Source: CAZOLI01 sp964580675 (GTDB lineage: Bacteria; Planctomycetota; MHYJ01; CAYXQY01). Taken from it: a DNA stretch of 19,135 bases. Under the pieces are notes generated by a model. It worked only from the letters and a program-made list of their open reading frames with translations. It had not been told where the DNA came from and ran no database searches. Shown in pieces: positions 7,358 through 13,215 of the stretch. Position 1 is the stretch's first letter; each line of letters opens with the position of its first letter. Position numbers and translations under genes: made by a program. The DNA lies in the NCBI GenBank assembly GCA_964580675.1, contig CAZOLI010000045.1:1-19135 (forward strand), written 5' to 3'.

Positions 7358-7615
7358 TTAGCCCATGTCCCCGCCGGACCACACTTCCCGCACTTTCTGG
7401 AAATCCTCCGTGTAATGTTCCTCGGGCACCGTGTTTTCGATGTGACCGAGGGTAAGCAGGAACAGATCAATGATGACCTCTTCCCTGATGTCGGTGTGAT
7501 CCAGCGCTTCCTGAACCATCAGGCTGTGGTCAACAACAAGCTGCTCCTCGTATTCGTTGAGGTCGAGTCCGGCAGCCTCGAAGTATCGGGAGAACATCTC
7601 GTCCAGATCATCCAT
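7358..7615 (-). CDS. Small acidic protein of unknown function
   Basis: Eighty-five residues, strongly acidic (MDDLDEMFSRYFEA near the start), predicted mostly helical, with no signal peptide, membrane segment or recognised motif. The ATG is preceded by GAGAGGA at about 4-5 bp, a good ribosome binding site, and the acidic composition matches the proteins around it, whereas the overlapping plus-strand frame (7415-7684) has neither property. It is convergent with trmD (51 bp between stops) and divergent from rplS. I do not recognise the family; an acidic helical protein of this size could be a binding partner or regulator, but nothing in the sequence says which. Confidence 0.65.
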   Translation of the reverse strand: MDDLDEMFSRYFEAAGLDLNEYEEQLVVDHSLMVQEALDHTDIREEVIIDLFLLTLGHIENTVPEEHYTEDFQKVREVWSGGDMG

Positions 7616-7754
7616 GAGATCCTCTCGGTAATTGGGTCAAACCGCCAGTCGAGCCCCCTGCACCTCCAGGATCCCCTCAACTGAGTGTAAATTCCAGTTC
7701 AGCTTCTGTCAAGCCGCTTCCGGTGTCCGGATGCCGGGTCCGGCCAGCGGTCAG

Positions 7755-7783
7755 TTGATATTCTTCCGGTGAGTTCATAAGGT
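7755..7783 (+). promoter_or_regulatory. Candidate rplS promoter
   Basis: TTGATA (7755-7760) and TAAGGT (7778-7783) are spaced by 17 bp. The element has the same form as the nrdJ promoter in this window (TTGACA-17-TAGGGT). An alternative -10, TAGAAT, lies at 7793-7798 but lacks a well-placed -35. Transcription from here would give a leader of roughly 200 nt before rplS. Confidence 0.4.
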
Positions 7784-7812
7784 ATGTGATCGTAGAATTG
7801 GCATTATTATAT

Positions 7813-7841
7813 CGTTATTTCCTGCACGGCTGGAAATAACG
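7813..7841 (+). promoter_or_regulatory. Perfect 10-bp inverted repeat in the rplS leader
   Basis: CGTTATTTCC (7813-7822) and GGAAATAACG (7832-7841) pair perfectly around a 9-nt loop. No T tract follows, so it is not an intrinsic terminator. Downstream of the candidate promoter and about 160 bp before the rplS ATG, it could be an autoregulatory r-protein leader hairpin or an operator. Confidence 0.5.
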
Positions 7842-7999
7842 GAACATCACCGATTGTCGGTACATCCAGAGGGGAATTCGGATCGGACGCGATCGGGAGA
7901 GAGGGGTGCAGCGGAGATGATAGGGTATTTCGCAGCCACATCGCTTCTGTCGAACAATTCGTACGTGACGCAAACGCCAGTTTCCGGGAGGATGCAGAT

Positions 8000-8743
8000 A
8001 TGAGTTTGCTCGATCAGATTGAACAGGAATACATGAAGGACGAACTGCCGGAGTTTGACGTGGGGGACACGGTGGTCGTCCACCTGAAAATTCAGGAGGG
8101 AGGCAAGGAACGAATTCAAAAATTCGAGGGAGACGTGATCCGGCGCAAGGGCTCCGGACTGGACGAAACCTTTACGGTCCGACGGGTCGTGCAGGGGGAT
8201 GGTGTCGAACGGACCTTTCCGATTCATAGCCCGAAGATCGACCGGATAAAACGGATTCAGAAAGGATCCGTCAGCCGTTCGCGTCTCTATTACCTCCGGG
8301 ACCGGAAAGGAAAACAGGCAACTCTGCAACGGGAAGGAACCACCGGAGAAATGGAAGAAGAAGTGGAGGAAACCGAAGGGGAAGAGCCGGCAGAAGAAGC
8401 GGAGGACGCCGAAGAATCGGAAGAAGCTGAAGCGGACGAACCGGAGGAAGTCGAAACGGATGAAACAGAAGAGCCGGAAGAAACCGAAGCGGAAGAATCG
8501 ACGGAGGAACCCGAGGACACGGACGAGACCGAGACCGAAGAAGGTTCCGGCGAAGAAAACGCCGCGGAAGCGGCCGCCGAGAGCGACGAGGCGTCCGGTG
8601 AAGAAGAAACACCCGGGTCGGAAGAAGAAGAGGAGACCACGGAAAACGAAGAGGACCCCGAGGCCTCTGAAGAAGAAACGACCGAAGGTCAGGAAGAAGA
8701 AACGGAAGAAGAAGCGGCCGGGGAGAAAGTCGAAACTTCCTGA
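8000..8743 (+). CDS. rplS: 50S ribosomal protein L19 with a long polyacidic C-terminal extension
   Basis: Residues 1-110 are a complete bL19: MSLLDQIEQEYMKDELPEFDVGDTV, the KOW-like RIQKFEGDVIRRKGSG, GDGVERTFPIHSPKIDRI and SRSRLYYLRDRKGK. It binds 23S rRNA at the 30S-50S interface (bridge region) and is usually about 115-120 residues. Here about 130 further residues follow that are almost only Glu, Asp, Thr, Ala, Ser, Pro and Gly, with many short E-E-P/E-E-T repeats and no Lys or Arg until GEKVETS at the end. The DNA of the tail is purine-rich GAA/GAG codon repeat, so open shadows appear in other frames. GGGAGG lies 8 bp before the ATG. The extension is probably disordered and would carry a charge of tens of negatives, unusual on an RNA-binding protein. 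Confidence 0.93.
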   Translation: MSLLDQIEQEYMKDELPEFDVGDTVVVHLKIQEGGKERIQKFEGDVIRRKGSGLDETFTVRRVVQGDGVERTFPIHSPKIDRIKRIQKGSVSRSRLYYLRDRKGKQATLQREGTTGEMEEEVEETEGEEPAEEAEDAEESEEAEADEPEEVETDETEEPEETEAEESTEEPEDTDETETEEGSGEENAAEAAAESDEASGEEETPGSEEEEETTENEEDPEASEEETTEGQEEETEEEAAGEKVETS

Positions 8744-8917
8744 CGGAGAAGAAAAGGCCTGTTCCGGCCGGGATGGAAAACGGTCCGATCTCACCGGATG
8801 TTCATTTTTGTTGCCGCTCTTCCGGCAGAGGCGAACTAAAGTTTTGCCGTTATCGTGGCGACAAATTGATGTACGCCTATCGCCGCCGGTATCATCAGGG
8901 AAACCGATAAACCGAGC

Positions 8918-9967
8918 ATGGAGGGAGAAATGGAGCAGGATGTTACGTCCGGTGAACAGATGCCTTCGGAGGTCGAGTTTGAACAGGACATTCGTCCGGA
9001 GGACTTTGACGAATTTATCGGCCAGGACGACGTCGTTCGGAATTTGAAGGTCTACATCAACGCGGCGCGGGATCGGGATGAACCTGTTGATCACATCCTT
9101 CTGTCGGGCCCGCCGGGTCTTGGCAAAACCACGCTATCGAATCTGATAGCCAATGAATCCGGGGCTGATTTTCACAGCACCTCCGGTCCCATTATCGAAA
9201 AGGCCGGTGACCTCGCGGGGGTTCTCACAAATCTTGAACCGGGGGATGTGCTGTTTATCGATGAAATTCACCGGCTTCCCCGGGACGTGGAAGAATACCT
9301 GTATTCGGCCATGGAGGATTTCGAGATTGACATCATCATTGACAGCGGCCCCCACGCCAGGAGCGTATCGCTGGAACTTCCCCCCTATACCATGATTGGC
9401 GCAACGACGCGTTCCGGACTCCTGACCTCCGCCCTGCGGACCCGATTCGGCATTCGTGAAAAAGTCAATTTTTATCCGCCCGAAGACATCAAGAAAATTA
9501 TTGAACGGTCCGCGGAGATTCTTGACGTGGACGTGGACGAAGAAGCCGCAATGACCATAGCCCGCCGCGCCCGGGGAACGCCGCGGGTGGCCAATCGATT
9601 TTTAAAACGAATTCGGGATCTGGCCCAGCAGGAATCCGGTGGGGTCATCACCCCGGAAATTGCCAGAGAGGGACTTCGGATGCTCCACGTGGACGAGGAA
9701 GGGTTGCAGGACGTGGACCGTTCAATTCTGAAAACCCTGCTGGAACACAACGGCGGACCCTGCGGCGTCAAAACCATATCCGCCACCATCGGTGAAGAAA
9801 AACGAACCATCGAAGACGTGTATGAACCATACCTGCTGCGGAAAGGATTTATCAGAAAGACCCCCCGGGGCCGGGAACTCACCGAAAAAGGATTTAACCA
9901 CCTGGACGCAGCCCTTTCGGACGAGGAAGAGACGGACGCCACCCTGTTTGAATCCTCCGGATCCTGA
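8918..9967 (+). CDS. ruvB: Holliday junction branch-migration DNA helicase RuvB
   Basis: The AAA+ motor that, with RuvA, drives branch migration of Holliday junctions in recombinational repair. The 349 residues contain FDEFIGQDDVVRNLKVYI, Walker A GPPGLGKT (64-71), TSGPIIEKAGDLAGVLTNL, Walker B LFIDEIHRL (112-120), the MEDFEIDIIID beta-hairpin that contacts RuvA, sensor-1 IGATTRSG, the arginine finger in ALRTRFG (172-178), GTPRVANR sensor 2, and a C-terminal winged helix (GGPCGVKTISATIGEEKRTIED, then RTPRG-like RKTPRGRELT). The start may be ATG 8930 rather than 8918: GGAGGG at 8920-8925 is well placed for 8930, while 8918 has no good ribosome binding site. The acidic N- and C-terminal extensions match the rest of the window. 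ruvA and ruvC are not next to it. Confidence 0.96.
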   Translation: MEGEMEQDVTSGEQMPSEVEFEQDIRPEDFDEFIGQDDVVRNLKVYINAARDRDEPVDHILLSGPPGLGKTTLSNLIANESGADFHSTSGPIIEKAGDLAGVLTNLEPGDVLFIDEIHRLPRDVEEYLYSAMEDFEIDIIIDSGPHARSVSLELPPYTMIGATTRSGLLTSALRTRFGIREKVNFYPPEDIKKIIERSAEILDVDVDEEAAMTIARRARGTPRVANRFLKRIRDLAQQESGGVITPEIAREGLRMLHVDEEGLQDVDRSILKTLLEHNGGPCGVKTISATIGEEKRTIEDVYEPYLLRKGFIRKTPRGRELTEKGFNHLDAALSDEEETDATLFESSGS

Positions 9968-10082
9968 TCCACCCCACGGCCCGGCAATGGAGGGACCCCG
10001 ACCGATTTTTTGTTGGACCGGAGCACAATTCCGGTTTCTGAGGTTCCGAGTACTCAAAGCAACAACATTTTCGTAACGAGCA

Positions 10083-10704
10083 ATGACCGAGACCCCGTTC
10101 AAAAATTTGAGTCGCGAACAGTTGCGGTGCCTGAGGTCCGTAAACGGTCCAGCCCGTTATCTCGGGATGGAGGAACAAACGGGGGCCCCTTCGGGGGATG
10201 CTCCTCCGGTTCTCCTCGTGTCACCGGACCGGTACAGCGGCGCAATGACCGACCCGAACGTGTACCGTCTGTTTCGATATCTGCAGTGGAATTCGGATGT
10301 GGATGTCGAACGGTTCTGCTGTCCCGGGGATGATTTTCTTTCGTACGCGAAGAAAAACGATGTGGCACCGTGGTCGCTGGGTACCTACCGGGAGGTGTTC
10401 CGGTTTCCCGTGTGGCTCGTGTCTATTCCGTGGCCGGGAGCATTGTACCGGTTTCGAAACGTACTGGAGGAATGGCGCCGCTGTACGGATCGGTCCGGCG
10501 ACCCGCGGATGATCGGGGTGGTTCCGTTTCCCGCACGAACGTTGCCCGATCTACGCGACACGTTTGACCTCGTGCTCGATACCTCCGGTTCACGGGGGCA
10601 GGAAGGAAGTGAGAACAACGATCTGGTTTCGTTTCTCAACAGGAAAACAACGCCGGACGATACCATCCAGAACGCTTGTTTCTCCCCCGGTTCAACGGTG
10701 CCGG
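10083..10704 (+). CDS. N-terminal part of a gap-interrupted protein, TIGR03960-like (radical-SAM-associated)
   Basis: The 207 residues before the sequencing gap begin near VNGPARYLGMEE, then PPVLLVSPDRYSGAMTDPNVYRLFRYL, then VERFCCPGDDFLSYAKKNDVAPWSLGTYREV. This resembles the N-terminal, B12-binding-like domain of the TIGR03960 radical SAM family (PGRYLGNE, PDVYEIGMSHLGLRILY, ERVFAPWPDME, LFSLESRRPL). Several family positions differ (for example the GMSHLG glycines and histidine), so it may be divergent. The radical SAM CxxxCxxC motif is not visible and would fall in the gap. Start ATG 10083 keeps the RYLG motif; the ribosome binding site is weak. The gene lies 115 bp after ruvB in the same orientation. 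The family assignment is from recalled motif similarity, not a search. Confidence 0.5.
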
Positions 10705-10804
10705 NNNNNNNNNNNNNNNNNNNNNNNNNNNNNNNNNNNNNNNNNNNNNNNNNNNNNNNNNNNNNNNNNNNNNNNNNNNNNNNNNNNNNNNNNNNNNNNN
10801 NNNN
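10705..10804. other. Assembly gap (100 N)
   Basis: Exactly 100 N, the usual placeholder for a gap of unknown length. It lies inside one gene: the open frame before it and the one after it are in different phases when the gap is taken at face value. A strong hairpin borders it on the right (10806-10823). Confidence 0.99.
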
Positions 10805-11362
10805 TCCCGGTTTCGGAACCGGGCGATTTCCTTTTCGCTGAACAACCCCCGTCCCGGACGGACCCTGTGGCAATATCCGGATCTGCTTGAAGCTCTCCGG
10901 AACGGAACCCTGAACTTTTGTACGGGAAACGCGGAAACCTGGCTTGCCGAAACGGAACACCGTTCGGATTTCGGTTGCTGGCCGGAGGTCATTACGGATG
11001 ACTACTTCGATCAAATAACAGTTACCGCGGGTCTTTCCACCCCGGAGGATCAGTCCCTTTCGGACCATGCAGTGAAAACGGTCGACGCGTTGGTCGAACG
11101 GTTGATGCCCCACCTGGATGATCACCACGAATTGGACATCGTGTTTCAGCCCGATCTGCCGTTCCCGGTTCCGGAGGACCGCTCCGGTATCGTTTATAAA
11201 GGCGGGGCGGACAGGGGAGCAGGGCCACCGGCCGAGTCCTCGTGGGCAACCATGCTCCAGGAACTCCGGGGCCGGAACACCGAATCGCGCGTTCGGCTGG
11301 ACGTGCAGCTGCCGGATCATTTTGAAGCCCTTCGAAATGGTCTCACCACAGAAGTCCGGTAG
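10805..11362 (+). CDS. C-terminal part of the gap-interrupted protein
   Basis: An open frame of 185 residues runs from the gap to TAG at 11360-11362 with no start needed, most simply the end of the gene begun at 10083. It contains YPDLLEALRNGTLNFCTGNAETWLAETEHRSDF, split here by description: a helix with LLEALRNG followed by an aromatic/acidic stretch. This faintly recalls the region after the radical SAM barrel of TIGR03960 proteins (A-x-x-x-G-A-R-F-D-G-W followed by a W-x-E-A segment). The last 100 residues (HLDDHHELDIVFQPDLPFPVP, then a helix ending in EALRNGLTTEVR) are not recognised. The frame is not the same as that of the upstream part, so the missing DNA is not a multiple of three away from 100, or the two parts are different genes. 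Confidence 0.5.
   Translation, partial: SRFRNRAISFSLNNPRPGRTLWQYPDLLEALRNGTLNFCTGNAETWLAETEHRSDFGCWPEVITDDYFDQITVTAGLSTPEDQSLSDHAVKTVDALVERLMPHLDDHHELDIVFQPDLPFPVPEDRSGIVYKGGADRGAGPPAESSWATMLQELRGRNTESRVRLDVQLPDHFEALRNGLTTEVR
10806..10823. repeat. Perfect hairpin at the assembly-gap edge
   Basis: CCCGGTT-TCGG-AACCGGG is a perfect 7-bp stem with a tetraloop, starting one base after the N run. GC-rich palindromes of this sort often stop polymerase or break short-read assemblies, which may explain the gap position. Confidence 0.6.
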
Positions 11363-11437
11363 TATCCCTCAGCAAGCCCCGGCGCTTTCGTCTATTTCAC
11401 CAGAGCCAGAGCCCCTCCGGTGACGGATGGACTTTTT

Positions 11438-11468
11438 ATGATCAGGATTAAGATCAAGACCATGAGAT
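11438..11468. repeat. Degenerate GATNAA hexamer tract (copy 1)
   Basis: From 11439 the sequence reads as successive hexamers GATCAG, GATTAA, GATCAA, GACCAT, GAGATC. The period and base pattern are the same as in the tract at 11592-11621, though more decayed. Confidence 0.5.
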
Positions 11469-11477
11469 CCACGAGTA

Positions 11478-11519
11478 GTGGTCGGTAAGGAGTAAGGAGT
11501 GGTCAGTAAGGAGTAAGGG
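11478..11519. repeat. Tandem duplication of a 21-bp unit
   Basis: Two adjacent 21-bp units (11478-11498 and 11499-11519), GTGGTCRGTAAGGAGTAAGG plus one base, differ at two positions. Each unit itself contains two GTAAGGA words, so the repeat has nested 8/13-bp periodicity. Two copies without spacers exclude a CRISPR array. Confidence 0.85.
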
Positions 11520-11573
11520 GTCATAGGTAGATCATTCAGCCGGCGGAAGGGGAAATGAAACACCAAAGGGCAA

Positions 11574-11590
11574 ACGGTCCTTCGGACCGT
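11574..11590. repeat. Short perfect hairpin ACGGTCC-TTC-GGACCGT
   Basis: A 7-bp stem with a 3-nt loop between convergent genes. Neither side has a clear T tract, so intrinsic termination is doubtful; it could stabilise 3' ends. Confidence 0.5.
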
Positions 11591-11591
11591 A

Positions 11592-11621
11592 GATAAAGAT
11601 TAAGATAAGGATAAAGATAAA
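11592..11621. repeat. GATAAA hexamer tandem repeat (five units)
   Basis: Five successive hexamers GATAAA, GATTAA, GATAAG, GATAAA, GATAAA run directly after the small hairpin. The short period and small variation suggest slippage followed by point decay. Confidence 0.8.
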
Positions 11622-11753
11622 GAGTGGACCATCCGTTGATATGCTTATTCGTTTATTTGTTGGTTGTGGGGCGCGTCGGGGATTGGACGTTGTGCGTCAG
11701 GCATCCAGGTGATCGGGCCCAGGTGTTTTTGGGTTTGCAGACGTTGTTATTGA

Positions 11754-12701
11754 TTACTGAACGATCTGTTTGATGTGTTTGTGCCAGCGGGGTTCGTTTC
11801 GTTTGATTTGGTCGTCTGTCCAGAACCGTGGTGCTTTTTGCTGCTTTTTTAATTTCTTAATGTATTTGTCCATTAGTTTCCTCCCCTCTTGCGAGACGGA
11901 GATAAAATGGATCAGACTTTCACTGGCCGCGTAATTTAATCGGGCTTTCGGTCCCATGTTATCCGGATTGAATTCATCGTAATCCTCGATGTTCATCAAT
12001 TCTTTGATTGTGAGTTCCTCCAGGTTGTTTTGGTTCACGACCTTTCTGAGCTCCTTTCGAAAATCCGAATAGTTCCAGTGGTTCGCCAGGTTTTTTTGAA
12101 CGTTTTCCTCGAGGTTCCAGAACTGAAAAAGCATAGCCATACCTTCGTCAAACCAGGGAGGCAGATATGTTTTCCCGACGATTTTTTGTAGGAACAGGTG
12201 GGCCCCTTCGTGTTTAAGAATGGGATGGTAAAAGTTGTTGAAATCATTTCGTTCCTGGCGGGAGTTGAGGTAGGTATACAGGTGAAATTTGGTCCATTTC
12301 CCCTTTCTGTTCCAGTCGTAATCATATTTCCCACGGCTTCCATCTGTATATTTTTCTTTATACTTGTCCTCCGAATTGAAGATAACGACTGTCATTGTTC
12401 TGTTCACGTTTTCCTCATAGGACACGAGGGACTGGAACTTGTCGTAGAACAATTCCATGTAAAGTCCGAGCTTCGCCGTCCATTCTCTGTCCGTCGGGGT
12501 TTTGCATGTAAAGTTCTCCGTCTGCAGAAAGTTTGTTCCCTCTTTGGATTTGACGTCCTTTCTGTACTTCTTCAGCTTCTGTTTCTGGCGATTCGTAAGG
12601 GAAACGGGAAAATCCCCGGCATTGAGGGGAGGAATAAGGAAACCAATAAATACCAGACAGAGCAGACCGGTCAGGACATTTCGCTGGTTTGATGAGCGCA
12701 T
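11754..12701 (-). CDS. Secreted HExxH metallopeptidase-like protein (DUF1570-like gluzincin)
   Basis: Counting from ATG 12701 there are 315 residues. The first 28 form a signal peptide (MRSSNQRNVLTGLLCLVFIG, then FLIPPLNA before GDF), which is why this start is preferred over an in-frame GTG at 12752 that would put 17 extra residues in front of it. The zinc site is HEGAH (164-168) in HPILKHEGAHLFLQ, and LPPWFDEGMAMLFQ supplies the third ligand Glu186, 18 residues after the second His, as in gluzincins of the DUF1570/peptidase-MA type. All zinc-binding and catalytic residues are intact, so a periplasmic or extracellular protease is likely; the substrate is unknown. Unlike most of the window it is Lys/Asn-rich rather than acidic. 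It is divergent from the membrane-anchored gene at 13216. No good Shine-Dalgarno is visible for either start. Confidence 0.75.
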   Translation of the reverse strand: MRSSNQRNVLTGLLCLVFIGFLIPPLNAGDFPVSLTNRQKQKLKKYRKDVKSKEGTNFLQTENFTCKTPTDREWTAKLGLYMELFYDKFQSLVSYEENVNRTMTVVIFNSEDKYKEKYTDGSRGKYDYDWNRKGKWTKFHLYTYLNSRQERNDFNNFYHPILKHEGAHLFLQKIVGKTYLPPWFDEGMAMLFQFWNLEENVQKNLANHWNYSDFRKELRKVVNQNNLEELTIKELMNIEDYDEFNPDNMGPKARLNYAASESLIHFISVSQEGRKLMDKYIKKLKKQQKAPRFWTDDQIKRNEPRWHKHIKQIVQ

Positions 12702-12786
12702 GTCAATGAATGGGGAACTTGGTACAGTTTCATCAAGCGGGAGAATCGGCACAGGAGGGAAAGCCGGAAATGGAATTTAACAATGC

Positions 12787-12816
12787 ATTGTATATGAATG
12801 AGGAATTTTGAAACAA
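12787..12816 (-). promoter_or_regulatory. Candidate promoter of the metallopeptidase gene
   Basis: On the minus strand TTGTTT (12811-12816) and TACAAT (12787-12792) are 18 bp apart in AT-rich DNA, about 85 bp upstream of ATG 12701. The -10 matches 5/6 and the -35 only 3/6. Confidence 0.35.
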
Positions 12817-12850
12817 GGTTTTTTATTTTCCGAATGGGGGGTGATGCTTT

Positions 12851-12888
12851 GGTGGGTTAATTCGTTTATGGGTTGATTGGTTGATGTG
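12851..12888. repeat. Degenerate GGTTGATT repeat
   Basis: GGTTAATT, then CGTTTATG, then GGTTGATT and GGTTGATG form an imperfect 8-bp period. A related sequence (TTATTCGTTTATTTGTTGGT) occurs at 11645, so the word is used more than once in this window. Confidence 0.5.
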
Positions 12889-13065
12889 TAAATACAGCGG
12901 GCGGTAGGCGATAGCCGACTGGCGAAAGGGAACGACAAAACAGCAACAACAAATAAACCAGCAAAATATTTAACGAAAAGGCGCAACGACGTAGAGAACG
13001 ATAACGAAAATACAGAAGACGAAAACAACGGAACAGGAAGCGTTCGGCATTGTGCGTCGTTCATG

Positions 13066-13100
13066 TTTCGGATTTCGAATTTCGGGTCTCGAATTTTGGG
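13066..13100. repeat. Heptamer tandem repeat TTTCGRR
   Basis: Five heptamers TTTCGGA, TTTCGAA, TTTCGGG, TCTCGAA, TTTTGGG follow each other without gaps. The 7-bp period is clear and the copies are partly decayed. Confidence 0.8.
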
Positions 13101-13149
13101 TATTGTATATCACAACAAGTAAAAGTGACACATTGATGAAATTGGTGAA

Positions 13150-13158
13150 TGGTATAAT
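13150..13158 (+). promoter_or_regulatory. Extended -10 promoter of the membrane-anchored protein gene
   Basis: TGGTATAAT (13150-13158) is a perfect -10 with the extended TG motif, which relaxes the need for a -35 box; no good -35 is present at 16-18 bp. It lies 58 bp upstream of ATG 13216. Confidence 0.5.
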
Positions 13159-13215
13159 TGATAATGGTATGGAACAAGTAACAGGCCAAACTTTCTTCCT
13201 GCTGGGTTGAACCCC

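Larger units (their letters stand above)
7616..7999. other. 384-bp intergenic region upstream of rplS
   Basis: Contains no credible gene. It carries the candidate rplS promoter and a strong inverted repeat listed separately. A long minus-strand open frame that enters it (to 7847) is the antisense shadow of the repetitive rplS tail. Confidence 0.6.
11363..11753. other. 391-bp intergenic region rich in short degenerate repeats
   Basis: No gene recognised. The stretch lies between two convergent genes and holds hexamer tracts, a 21-bp tandem pair and a small hairpin, each listed separately. At 11645-11668 it also has TTATTCGTTTATTTGTTGG, a relative of a word found again near 12858. Confidence 0.6.
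12753..13215. other. Divergent intergenic region with decayed repeat words
   Basis: About 460 bp between divergent genes with no credible gene. It contains candidate promoters at both ends, a GGTTGATT-type repeat (about 12851-12888), a GGCGGTAGGCGATAGCCG stretch near 12901, an A-rich CAACAACAAA-type stretch (12940-13040) and a 7-bp period repeat (13066-13100). Antisense frames through it have no protein character. Confidence 0.55.

Noticed and set aside
8460..9047. Plus-strand Lys/Arg-rich open frame, possible basic nucleoid protein or frameshifted L19 tail
   Set aside because: It is the shifted frame of the repetitive acidic L19 tail (AAG/AGA from GAA repeats) and runs into ruvB. The acidic frame continues the L19 core without interruption.
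7847..9094. 415-codon minus-strand open frame, Phe/Arg-rich
   Set aside because: It is antisense to rplS and the start of ruvB. Its Phe/Arg-rich low-complexity sequence is the direct result of reading the GAA/GAG-rich acidic tail backwards, and it has no ribosome binding site or family features.
9968..10082. Terminator after ruvB
   Set aside because: A 6-bp ACCGGA/TCCGGT hairpin is present near 10016-10034 but no T tract follows it, and the T run near 10005 has no stem before it.
11478..11519. CRISPR array
   Set aside because: Only two direct 21-bp copies with no spacers between them, no cas genes, and internal sub-periodicity typical of slippage.
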